The notes below the pieces were generated by a model. That model was given only the letters and a program-made list of their open reading frames with translations, did no database searches and had not been told where the DNA came from. From contig CAKOXL010000016.1 in NCBI GenBank assembly GCA_934130105.1, forward strand, positions 1 to 28,556: DNA of 28,556 nucleotides, in the 5' to 3' direction. The DNA comes from an uncultured Bacilli bacterium. GTDB lineage: Bacteria; Bacillota_I; Bacilli_A; RF39; UBA660. Below, in pieces: positions 1 to 5,901 of this stretch. The position numbers and the translations under genes were made by a program. The first letter of the stretch is position 1, and every line of letters begins with the position of its first letter.

Positions 1-20
1 ATCCTAAAATATCTAATAAA

Positions 21-578
21 TTAATTTTTTTCAATTCTATAACCCTCCAATTCTAAATATTTTTTAAGTTTATTTCTCACTCTTGATAATTTAACACTTA
101 TACTAGTTTCAGATATGTTAAATCTAGTTGATAGTGATTTTACTGATTCGTTTAGAAAATACCTTCTGATAAATAATATTTGTGTTTCAATGTCCAGTTT
201 TTCAAGAAATAAATCAATATAATTAATCAGTTCATTTTTATAAACTTCATCATCTAAACTATAACTACTTGAAATGTCATAGTCTAGTTCATTTATTGAT
301 GTTTCTCTTTTTCTTTTTCGATGATTGTATCGATATTTATCAATAGATATTTGTCTTGTTATTTTACAGACAAATGACTTTAAATATGTTGGTTTATATG
401 GTGGAATTGCTTTCCATACTTTTAAATAAGTATCATTAACACTTTCATCAGAATCATCATTATTGTTTAAAATAGCAAATGCTAAATTATATAGTAGCCC
501 ATTATATTTATTTTTTAATTCTTTTATTCCTAAATCATCTCTATTATAGATAAGATTAACTATATCTAAGTCTTCCAT
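21..578 (-). CDS. ECF-type RNA polymerase sigma factor
   Basis: 185 aa, the usual length of an ECF sigma factor. Region 2 is seen around residues 20-85 (DTYLKVWKAI, then the basic DKYRYNHRKRKR end of region 2). Region 4, with its helix-turn-helix, is around 125-180 (SVKSLSTRFNISETSISVKLSRVR). By family it would direct core polymerase to a small set of stress or envelope promoters. The ATG has AGGAGG just upstream. Its promoter (597-638) is nearly the same as the one before the lipoprotein gene at 705-1076, which suggests that the sigma factor activates both itself and the lipoprotein; this is inference. No anti-sigma gene is visible, but one could lie downstream, beyond position 1 of the window. 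Confidence 0.93.
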   Translation of the reverse strand: MEDLDIVNLIYNRDDLGIKELKNKYNGLLYNLAFAILNNNDDSDESVNDTYLKVWKAIPPYKPTYLKSFVCKITRQISIDKYRYNHRKRKRETSINELDYDISSSYSLDDEVYKNELINYIDLFLEKLDIETQILFIRRYFLNESVKSLSTRFNISETSISVKLSRVRNKLKKYLELEGYRIEKN

Positions 579-596
579 TACATCCTCCTAACTTAT

Positions 597-638
597 GCTC
601 TCATATATATTAACGATATGAATAGTTAATATCTTACA
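597..638 (-). promoter_or_regulatory. ECF-type promoter of the sigma factor gene
   Basis: On the minus strand, TGTAAG (633-638) and CGTTA (611-615) are separated by 17 bp, followed by a TATATATGAGAGC block. The same arrangement, spacing and downstream block occur at 1125-1166. An upstream TGTAA-type element with a CGT-containing -10 is typical of ECF promoters. Autoregulation is inferred. Confidence 0.6.
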
Positions 639-666
639 AACTTTTTCCTTTTTTAATATTTTATCA

Positions 667-695
667 TAGAAAAAGCAGATTTTAGATATCTGCGC
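667..695 (-). terminator. Rho-independent terminator after the lipoprotein gene
   Basis: On the minus strand GCAGAT and ATCTGC form a perfect 6-bp stem (675-693), extended by weaker pairs and followed by TTTTTC. It lies just beyond the stop of the 705-1076 gene. Confidence 0.75.
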
Positions 696-704
696 TATTT
701 TTTA

Positions 705-1076
705 CTACTTTTTTTCAATAATTGTAATTTTTAAATCTTTATCTACTGCTACATCATAATTTTTAGTTTCTTCTATCGAATCATCAGTTATGCTTTTTAA
801 TTCAAATTTAATTGTTGTTGTTCCTTCTTTTAGCCCCTCAAAAATATAATGCTGTTCAGTACTACTTCCCATAGTCTCACCTGATTTTTCAGTCATATCT
901 TTATATTTTACTATTTTAGCATCACCTATTGAATATACCCATTCATAAGGAATGCCACCAGCAATGTCAACAACAATCTCAGCCGTTTTATTATCTGATT
1001 TGGTATTAGAACCACATCCGGTTAATGTTATTGATACAGCAAGCACTAGTAAAAAGGCTATTACTATTTTTTTCAC
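705..1076 (-). CDS. Secreted lipoprotein, chagasin/inhibitor I42-like
   Basis: 123 aa. A lipoprotein signal (residues 1-21) ends in LTGC, so the mature protein should be lipidated and surface exposed. The rest is a small beta-rich domain matching the chagasin (I42) pattern: a loop before a Trp (GGIPYEW, in place of NPTTGYxW), then FEGLKEGTTTIKFEL and a final strand (YDVAVD). Chagasin-type proteins inhibit papain-like cysteine proteases. The three inhibitory loops here are diverged, so actual inhibition is uncertain; it may be only an Ig-like envelope protein. It has its own ECF-type promoter (1125-1166) and its own terminator (667-695), so it forms a single-gene unit. Confidence 0.75.
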   Translation of the reverse strand: MKKIVIAFLLVLAVSITLTGCGSNTKSDNKTAEIVVDIAGGIPYEWVYSIGDAKIVKYKDMTEKSGETMGSSTEQHYIFEGLKEGTTTIKFELKSITDDSIEETKNYDVAVDKDLKITIIEKK

Positions 1077-1124
1077 TGTTTCACCTCCTAATAGTCAATA
1101 GTATATTTGAGTGCGTCTTTATTA

Positions 1125-1166
1125 GCTCTCATATATAATAACGATAGCTATTAGTTTAATCTTACA
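1125..1166 (-). promoter_or_regulatory. ECF-type promoter of the lipoprotein gene
   Basis: On the minus strand, TGTAAG (1161-1166), a 17-bp spacer and CGTTA (1139-1143) are followed by TATATATGAGAGC. It matches the 597-638 promoter in elements, spacing and the region after the -10, which indicates shared control by the ECF sigma factor encoded next to it. Confidence 0.6.
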
Positions 1167-1182
1167 ATGAATTTTATTTTTT

Positions 1183-1225
1183 ATAAATTACTATTTTTCC
1201 AACTAATTACTAATTTGTAATTTGT
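1183..1225. repeat. 43-bp direct repeat, copy A
   Basis: 40 of 43 positions match the copy at 1605-1647. It lies immediately after the stop codon of the 1227-1589 gene. Only weak dyads (AATTAGTAATT) are visible, so it is not an obvious terminator. Confidence 0.85.
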
Positions 1226-1226
1226 T

Positions 1227-1589
1227 TTAATTATTCCACTCATATTCCGAAGCCAGTCCTTCTGGTATTTTAGTAGTATTTTTTTCTTTATATAGCATAC
1301 TTTCTCCCATAGAGTACGATATTAGCCACTCATCTTGCGAATAATCTTTAAATTTATAAATTTTTTCTGTTTCATTACCTTTTATATATCCTAAATACTT
1401 TCCTCTATTAGTCGAACTTATTGCACTATATGGTACATATTCATTTCCGTTATATACTATATAAGCATAGTTATTTGCTACTTTTTGTTCAAAAATTATT
1501 GACTCTGTTTTATATTTACTACAAATAAATATTCCTATTACAACTACAATTATGGCAATGAAAATACTTATAATTGCTTTTTTGTTCAT
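1227..1589 (-). CDS. Small membrane-anchored protein of unknown function
   Basis: 120 aa from the ATG at 1589, which has GGGAGG about 8 nt upstream; a TTG two codons earlier is too close to that site. One hydrophobic helix (about residues 5-24) is followed by an outside domain rich in Tyr and Ser (YAYIVYNGNEYVPYSAI). There is a Cys near the helix end, but the -1 residue is Ile, so this is not a convincing lipobox. I do not recognise the family; short anchored domains of this kind occur among Gram-positive immunity-like proteins. It probably belongs to a run of genes starting at 2683. The stop is followed at once by repeat copy A. Confidence 0.7.
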   Translation of the reverse strand: MNKKAIISIFIAIIVVVIGIFICSKYKTESIIFEQKVANNYAYIVYNGNEYVPYSAISSTNRGKYLGYIKGNETEKIYKFKDYSQDEWLISYSMGESMLYKEKNTTKIPEGLASEYEWNN

Positions 1590-1604
1590 ATACAAATCCT
1601 CCCG

Positions 1605-1647
1605 ATAAATTACTATTTTTCTAACTAATTACTAAATTGTGATTTGT
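1605..1647. repeat. 43-bp direct repeat, copy B
   Basis: Second copy of the repeat at 1183-1225, with three mismatches. It lies 2 nt beyond the stop of the 1650-2003 gene, the same position relative to a gene end as copy A. Confidence 0.85.
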
Positions 1648-1649
1648 AA

Positions 1650-2003
1650 TTATTTCAATACTTCATTTAATTCTTTTAATGATAGTCCTCTAATTAAAAT
1701 ATTATTATCCTTTTCATCAATAACAAACTTCATTAGTTTATTTATTGCCTTATAATAATCTATATCTCCTAAAACTCCATTATTAGTTGTACTTACAAGC
1801 ATTAATTTCCATTCATCAACTTCTGTATTATCAATTTTATATAATGCTTTGGGATTCTTCGGAAGTGAAGTTAAGGTATTTTCTGTTAGTGCAAATGCAC
1901 CAAATGGTTTACCATCTTTTCCTTTATAAAAATTAGGATTTCCTATATAAGCATTTTTCAAATCGCCATTTTCTTTTTTCATAAATTTATTAAATATTCC
2001 CAT
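1650..2003 (-). CDS. Hypothetical protein with MGIFNKF leader
   Basis: 117 aa, with GGAGGG before the ATG. It has no membrane segment or signal peptide. The N-terminus (MGIFNKFMKK) matches that of the next gene upstream (MGLFDKFKK). After it comes a compact domain (FALTENTLTSLPKN, EWKLMLVSTTNNGVLGDIDYY) that I cannot assign to a family. Because it shares a leader and an orientation with a SUFU-like protein, it may be one of the mixed immunity- or antitoxin-type genes often found together in Gram-positive accessory regions; that is inference only. The 43-bp repeat copy B follows the stop. Confidence 0.72.
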   Translation of the reverse strand: MGIFNKFMKKENGDLKNAYIGNPNFYKGKDGKPFGAFALTENTLTSLPKNPKALYKIDNTEVDEWKLMLVSTTNNGVLGDIDYYKAINKLMKFVIDEKDNNILIRGLSLKELNEVLK

Positions 2004-2029
2004 AATTAATTCCCTCCATTAATTATAAT

Positions 2030-2683
2030 TTATATTACTGAATTTCTGTTATAACTTGTTACATCACTGCCAATTTTTTTGTATAGTTCCTTGACAGTAA
2101 TCTGTTTCTTTTGAATTGCTTTTAATTCGTTATTAGTTACTCCTATAAACTCAACAAAATTAACTTTGCCGTTTTGAGTATTTATTTCGTGAAATTTATC
2201 ATCAGGAACAGTAATAAATCCAGTTATATTAGATTTTCTATTATAATCAATTCCCTCAGTTTGACCTGTATATAAATACTCATACGAATTAAATACTTCT
2301 CCTTTTGTAAAAGTGATTCTAGCGATAGATTGTAAAATGCCACAAATACATTTTATTTCATTTTCTTCATTTTCATAATTATCTTTTTTCAATTTAAAGG
2401 TGAATTCCATTCCGTAACCACTTACATCTTTTATATCAGATTCTTTTTCGTATAACTCTGATAGTCCGTAAGTTATAAAATGCCAATAGTCGCCACCATC
2501 ATAAATACTTATACCTTTGAGTGGATCATTACCTCCAAGTTCCCAACTAATTAATGTTCCATAATGTTTTGGATTTTCTTGATTAGGATAGATCCTATTA
2601 CACAAATTAGTTATAGCATCCCAACCATTTACATTAACATCATTGTTTTTATCACTTTTCTTAAATTTATCAAATAATCCCAT
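2030..2683 (-). CDS. SUFU (suppressor of fused)-domain protein
   Basis: 217 aa. After a short MGLFDKFKK leader, residues about 20-190 carry the bacterial SUFU signature: GWDAI..LCNRIYPNQENPKHYGT, ISIYDGGDYWHFITYGLSELYEKE and GYGMEFTFKLKK. The bacterial role of SUFU proteins is largely unknown; many sit near polymorphic toxins and are thought to be immunity proteins. It is probably soluble, as no signal or membrane helix is seen. The Shine-Dalgarno is weak (GTGAGATG). An extended -10 promoter sits about 50 nt upstream of the start, and this gene is probably the first of a run leading to the 1650 and 1227 genes. Confidence 0.85.
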   Translation of the reverse strand: MGLFDKFKKSDKNNDVNVNGWDAITNLCNRIYPNQENPKHYGTLISWELGGNDPLKGISIYDGGDYWHFITYGLSELYEKESDIKDVSGYGMEFTFKLKKDNYENEENEIKCICGILQSIARITFTKGEVFNSYEYLYTGQTEGIDYNRKSNITGFITVPDDKFHEINTQNGKVNFVEFIGVTNNELKAIQKKQITVKELYKKIGSDVTSYNRNSVI

Positions 2684-2731
2684 AATTACATCTCACTTTC
2701 AAATTATTATTTATCTCTTTGGTATACTAAT

Positions 2732-2740
2732 ATTATATCA
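2732..2740 (-). promoter_or_regulatory. Extended -10 promoter of the SUFU gene
   Basis: On the minus strand TGATATAAT (TGn plus TATAAT) lies about 50 nt upstream of the ATG at 2683. No convincing -35 is seen, as expected for an extended -10 promoter. Confidence 0.45.
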
Positions 2741-2761
2741 TATATATTTATATTTTTAATA

Positions 2762-2788
2762 ACAAAAGATTAGACATCAATCTAATCC
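2762..2788 (-). terminator. Terminator after the XRE regulator gene
   Basis: On the minus strand GATTAGA and TCTAATC form a perfect 7-bp stem (2768-2787) followed by TTTTGTT, just beyond the stop at 2793. Confidence 0.75.
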
Positions 2789-2792
2789 TTTA

Positions 2793-3371
2793 TTATTTTT
2801 CTTTAGTTATACATGTACCATTATGGTCTTTAAAATAATCTTCAATATGAGCTACTACTTGATTAGCATCTTCATATTTTATTATATCAATATGGTTAGA
2901 TATAAAGGCATCTCCACCTGTAGTAATTACTTGATAGTTCTCATTATATTCTACTTCATATAAATATTCTTCACTATCAAGATTACAAGTTAGATTGTAA
3001 GAACCTACTACTTTTTTACTTTTTATTCTTGATAAACTAAAGTTAGTAGTAATAAATATTATTATACCTAGAATAAATACTGTTATTAGAAAAATGCCAA
3101 TAACTTTTAATATTTTTATAGTTAGTTCTGCTAGTTTCTCAGTATTGCTTACCTTCTCTACTAAAATATTATTTATGTCATTATCTACTAGTTCATCTAG
3201 ACTTACCTTAAATATTTTTGATAATTCTTTAGCTTGCCTTATATCCGGAGTAGTCTCCTCTAACTCCCATTTCGATATTGTTTGTCTAGTTACTCCAACT
3301 AACTCTCCTAATTCTTCTTGTGAAAGATTATTCTTTTTTCTTAAACTTGCTATTTTATTTCCTAAATTCAT
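2793..3371 (-). CDS. XRE-family regulator with a membrane helix and outside domain
   Basis: 192 aa. Residues 1-64 are a Cro/C1-type helix-turn-helix (KIASLRKKNNLSQEELGEL, then TRQTISKWELEETTPD). A linker follows, then one hydrophobic helix (about 87-108), then a C-terminal part of about 80 aa predicted to lie outside (VVGSYNLTCNL, ending in NGTCI with two Cys). This places a DNA-binding domain at the membrane, possibly to sense an outside signal; that role is inferred. AAGGAG lies before the ATG. It is a single-gene unit with its own terminator. The two outside Cys could form a disulfide. Confidence 0.88.
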   Translation of the reverse strand: MNLGNKIASLRKKNNLSQEELGELVGVTRQTISKWELEETTPDIRQAKELSKIFKVSLDELVDNDINNILVEKVSNTEKLAELTIKILKVIGIFLITVFILGIIIFITTNFSLSRIKSKKVVGSYNLTCNLDSEEYLYEVEYNENYQVITTGGDAFISNHIDIIKYEDANQVVAHIEDYFKDHNGTCITKEK

Positions 3372-3392
3372 ATTCTTCTCCTTTCACAAAAA

Positions 3393-3425
3393 ATTATATT
3401 ATATTTCTTTGTTAAGTTCTACCAA
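3393..3425 (-). promoter_or_regulatory. Possible promoter of the XRE regulator gene
   Basis: On the minus strand TTGGTA (3420-3425), a 16-bp spacer and TATAAT (3398-3403; a second overlapping TATAAT at 3393-3398). The -35 is a poor match, so this is tentative. Confidence 0.35.
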
Positions 3426-3554
3426 TAATCTATTGAAAATACGCTAGTTTTCTTAACATTACATTTTTTCACATATATCTAATAGTTTATTTATAGTACC
3501 CGCAGTTCTTATAGTTACATAATAAATAACTATTCTAGAAAAAACAATTTTACA

Positions 3555-3576
3555 ATTTTGGTGTTTGCACCAAAAT
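3555..3576. repeat. Inverted repeat (hairpin)
   Basis: ATTTTGGTG and CACCAAAAT form a perfect 9-bp stem with a TTTG loop. It resembles the palindrome inside dinD (4417-4440) in its TTTTGG/CCAAAA core. Confidence 0.7.
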
Positions 3577-3717
3577 AGGAATTAATATTATTACTGTTTT
3601 GAGAACAAACTACTTATGCCTTCTCTATAAATGCTAAAAAATATCTTCATTCCTTATAGTCTTAATTTTTCTAACATCAGAAAAGCCATATATACTACTA
3701 TCTTTTTGATTATTCCT

Positions 3718-3745
3718 AATGTTTTGTCGATGTCGCCAAAACATT
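3718..3745. repeat. Inverted repeat (hairpin)
   Basis: AATGTTTTG and CAAAACATT form a perfect 9-bp stem around a 10-nt loop that itself contains CGA/TCG. It lies about 70 nt beyond the dinD stop. Confidence 0.65.
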
Positions 3746-3813
3746 TTATTAATATCTACAGTAAGTTCTCAATATTGGAAAATTCGGTTGTATTTTTGGC
3801 TATTTTGTTCCTA

Positions 3814-4626
3814 TCAAATTATTTTTATTTCTTTTTCTATCTGTTTTAAACTTTTATCTGGTGTCGGTAACTCTTCAGGCATTGTGCCTCCTAGTTCTTT
3901 GATAGTATTTCTTATCTTACTTCCTACTTCATAATGGGTTTTATTTGCTTCACTTTCTGTACTTATATTTTCTCTTTTTAATTTTTGTTCTGTTTGTGAT
4001 ATTCTAAACAGATTAGCAATTAATTCTTCACTACCCATATTATCTAATATGTCTTCTCTATACCTTAATCCTTTTCTTTTTGCTATATCGTCAGCAGTTT
4101 CACCATTATATAATCCCTTATAACCAGCATTATGAAATTTATCAAAGTTTTTAACACCAGCATCTTTTGCAGTTTTATTTAATGAGTAATTACCCTTTTT
4201 AGTTAAACTTCTTTGATATAGTCTTTTTTCATCTTCCGTTAAACTAGAATATTCTCTTTCGGTTAATTCCATTTTTCTGGTTTGCACGGCAAAATAGGTT
4301 TGAGCAAGAGCAATACTTTTCTTCCTACTATCACCATTTTGTGCTATCAAGTAGCAAGCGTATCTTGATAACTTGTAATCAGGAACTTCTCTTTGACCAC
4401 CATTACCTAAACTTATCATTTTGGCGGAGCCGCCAAAATGTTCTGAAGCCTTATAATCACTTGATTCACAAGCAATTTTTGCTTTATCAATTACACCTTC
4501 GAATTTTCTCCATTCGGTATATTGTAGTGCTTCTTGTAACTCTCTTGCAAACCAGTATTCATTCCCATATTCGTCGATATGCTTAATACTTTCAAATGTA
4601 CTATTATTAACTTCTAAATTATTCAT
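3814..4626 (-). CDS. dinD: DNA damage-inducible protein D-like (DinD)
   Basis: 270 aa, close to E. coli DinD (274 aa). N-terminal BRO-like part: FESIKHIDEYGNEYWFARELQEALQY and W-R-K-F, then the conserved stretch with EHF, KMISLGNGGQRE and YKLSRYACYLIAQNGD. The C-terminal half is charged and helical (RSLTKKGNYSLNKTAKDAGV, MGSEELIANLFRISQTEQKL). In E. coli DinD is SOS-induced and inhibits RecA-mediated strand exchange; a similar role here is inferred. The ATG is preceded by GGGGGAG and an extended -10 promoter. No Gram-positive LexA box (GAACnnnnGTTC) is visible, but a 9-bp dyad covers the predicted start of transcription. A perfect palindrome lies inside the gene, at the codons for HFGGSAKM. 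Confidence 0.88.
   Translation of the reverse strand: MNNLEVNNSTFESIKHIDEYGNEYWFARELQEALQYTEWRKFEGVIDKAKIACESSDYKASEHFGGSAKMISLGNGGQREVPDYKLSRYACYLIAQNGDSRKKSIALAQTYFAVQTRKMELTEREYSSLTEDEKRLYQRSLTKKGNYSLNKTAKDAGVKNFDKFHNAGYKGLYNGETADDIAKRKGLRYREDILDNMGSEELIANLFRISQTEQKLKRENISTESEANKTHYEVGSKIRNTIKELGGTMPEELPTPDKSLKQIEKEIKII
4417..4440. repeat. Perfect palindrome inside dinD
   Basis: CATTTTGGCG and CGCCAAAATG form a 10-bp perfect stem around GAGC. It is GC-rich for this locus and lies in frame within the DinD coding sequence. Confidence 0.85.
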
Positions 4627-4657
4627 TTTATCTCCCCCTAACTAAGTTAATATTTTA

Positions 4658-4680
4658 ATAGAAAAAGTATTTTTTTCTAT
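4658..4680. promoter_or_regulatory. Operator-like dyad at the dinD transcription start
   Basis: ATAGAAAAA and TTTTTCTAT are perfect 9-bp arms separated by GTATT. The dyad starts 7 nt downstream of the dinD -10, so it covers the likely start site and early leader. It could be a repressor site for this otherwise unregulated-looking damage gene. Confidence 0.45.
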
Positions 4681-4686
4681 ACCTCT

Positions 4687-4695
4687 ATTATACCA
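4687..4695 (-). promoter_or_regulatory. Extended -10 promoter of dinD
   Basis: On the minus strand TGGTATAAT (TGn plus a consensus TATAAT), about 60 nt upstream of the dinD ATG. There is no good -35 at the usual distance. Confidence 0.55.
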
Positions 4696-4698
4696 TAA

Positions 4699-4727
4699 TA
4701 AAAGACAGATTTATTATAATCTGCCTT
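4699..4727 (-). terminator. Terminator after the flavodoxin operon
   Basis: On the minus strand GGCAGATT pairs with AATCTGTC (8 bp including one G-U pair), followed by TTTTATT. It ends the aldo/keto reductase-flavodoxin-flavodoxin transcript just before the dinD promoter. Confidence 0.65.
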
Positions 4728-4743
4728 AAATATACATTATTTT

Positions 4744-5223
4744 TTATAGTTTATTTATCCAGTCATTTATTTCTTCCGTGCTAGTTACCAATTTATCAGA
4801 ATAACTTTCAAAAACAATATTCTTTTCATTAATAACATTTGAGTTAGGACATAGTTTTTTTATTTCTACAAATGTTCTTCCAAGCCATCCCGCATTAGTG
4901 GCAAATGGTACTACCATCTTACCAGATAAATCATATTTAGTTAAAAACTTTCTTATTGCGGGAGCAGCATTATACCACCATACTGGAGTTCCGATTATTA
5001 TTTCGTCATAATTATTTAAATCAATATTTATATCTTTAATTTCTGGTAATACTTTACTACCTTCATTATTTTGTTCTTCATCTACTACTGTCTGGTAATC
5101 AGTAGAATATGGAATAACTGTCTCAATCTCTAATATATCACAGTTTAATTTATCTTTTATCATACCCGCAATCATTTTAGTATTACCAGTATAAGAGAAA
5201 AATACTACTAATTTTTTATTCAT
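4744..5223 (-). CDS. Flavodoxin-like FMN protein (cytoplasmic)
   Basis: 159 aa. The FMN phosphate loop FFSYTGNTK is at residues 8-16, and the second flavin-binding region is IIIGTPVWWYNAAPAIRKFL, a pattern of the Flavodoxin_4 group common in gut anaerobes. There is no signal peptide, so it is cytoplasmic. Such proteins carry one or two electrons to reductases or serve as quinone/nitro-reductase-like enzymes; the partner is unknown. AGGATGG is seen before the ATG. It is the last gene of a three-gene operon after the aldo/keto reductase and an anchored flavodoxin (14-nt gap), followed by a terminator at 4699-4727. Control is likely from the MerR-type promoter at 6853-6883. Confidence 0.9.
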   Translation of the reverse strand: MNKKLVVFFSYTGNTKMIAGMIKDKLNCDILEIETVIPYSTDYQTVVDEEQNNEGSKVLPEIKDINIDLNNYDEIIIGTPVWWYNAAPAIRKFLTKYDLSGKMVVPFATNAGWLGRTFVEIKKLCPNSNVINEKNIVFESYSDKLVTSTEEINDWINKL

Positions 5224-5237
5224 ACTTATATACCATC

Positions 5238-5891
5238 CTATTTAATACTATCAGTAAATGTTTTTATGTCACTATCGCTAGGACTAGATGAAAATCTTGT
5301 TCCACTTCTCCAATTACCAGTATTAGTAAGTTCTTCAAGTAACTTACCACTATTTCCTATACCACTTGATGCTGAAGTACAAAATGGTATAACTGTTTTA
5401 CCAGTAAAATCATTTTCTTTAACAAAATTATTAGTAGGCCAAGCTGCTATTCCCCACCAAATAGGATAACCAATTAATACCGTATCATAACTATCCCAGT
5501 TATCTACTTTAGTATTCTTAAGTTTAACATCTCTTAATGATTCATCATTATGCTCTCTTGATACTCTAGAATTAGAGTTAGTCCAATTCAAATCATCTGA
5601 AGTATATTCTTCTTCTGGTACTATTTCAAATATATCAGCATTTAAATTATTTGCTATCTTTTTAGCAACATCTTCAGTATGATTTTGAGCGGAATAATAA
5701 ACTACTAAAATCTTATTACTTGTTAAAGTACTATCACCATTATTATTTTCATTACCATTATTTATTTCACTTTGATTATTATCTTCATTAGTTTTATTGT
5801 TTTCTTTATTCTTAACCATGTAGTATGTTACTCCTCCAATTAAAAGAGCTACTACTAACACTATAACTATTATTAAAATATTCTTTTTCAT
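5238..5891 (-). CDS. Membrane-anchored flavodoxin
   Basis: 217 aa from the ATG at 5891, which has AAGGAGG 6 nt upstream; an upstream in-frame start would overlap the neighbouring gene and has no such site. Residues 4-25 are one hydrophobic helix with no Cys at its end, so it is a signal anchor rather than a lipoprotein. Residues 27-57 are a low-complexity Asn/Glu/Lys linker. Residues 58-217 are a flavodoxin domain with the FMN loop YYSAQNHTE (65-73) and GYPIWWGIAAWP. The anchor, linker and domain order predicts that the flavodoxin sits outside the membrane, where it could take part in extracellular electron transfer; that is inference. It lies between the aldo/keto reductase gene (10-nt gap) and a second flavodoxin. 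Confidence 0.88.
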   Translation of the reverse strand: MKKNILIIVIVLVVALLIGGVTYYMVKNKENNKTNEDNNQSEINNGNENNNGDSTLTSNKILVVYYSAQNHTEDVAKKIANNLNADIFEIVPEEEYTSDDLNWTNSNSRVSREHNDESLRDVKLKNTKVDNWDSYDTVLIGYPIWWGIAAWPTNNFVKENDFTGKTVIPFCTSASSGIGNSGKLLEELTNTGNWRSGTRFSSSPSDSDIKTFTDSIK

Positions 5892-5901
5892 AATTTCCTC
5901 C

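Larger units (their letters stand above)
3426..3813. other. Noncoding stretch between XRE gene and dinD
   Basis: I see no supportable gene here. Short frames on either strand (for example a 36-codon minus-strand frame at 3634-3744) lack ribosome binding sites. Two hairpins are present, at 3555-3576 and 3718-3745; either might end the dinD transcript, though neither has a good T tract. The stretch may be decayed coding sequence. Confidence 0.5.

Noticed and set aside
1183..1647. 43-bp repeats as integron attC sites or CRISPR repeats
   Set aside because: Only two copies, no conserved attC-type core or strong fold, no integrase, no regular spacing.
3634..3744. Minus-strand 36-codon frame (MFWRHRQNIRNN...) after dinD
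   Set aside because: Reads like protein, but there is no Shine-Dalgarno, it starts inside a hairpin, and stops interrupt it upstream; at best a decayed remnant.
3631..3849. Plus-strand frame of 72 codons in the gap beyond dinD
   Set aside because: No ribosome binding site, hydrophobic low-complexity translation from AT-rich DNA, and it runs into the dinD gene on the other strand.
4627..4740. LexA box before dinD
   Set aside because: No GAACnnnnGTTC-type sequence is present; only the AT-rich dyad at 4658-4680.
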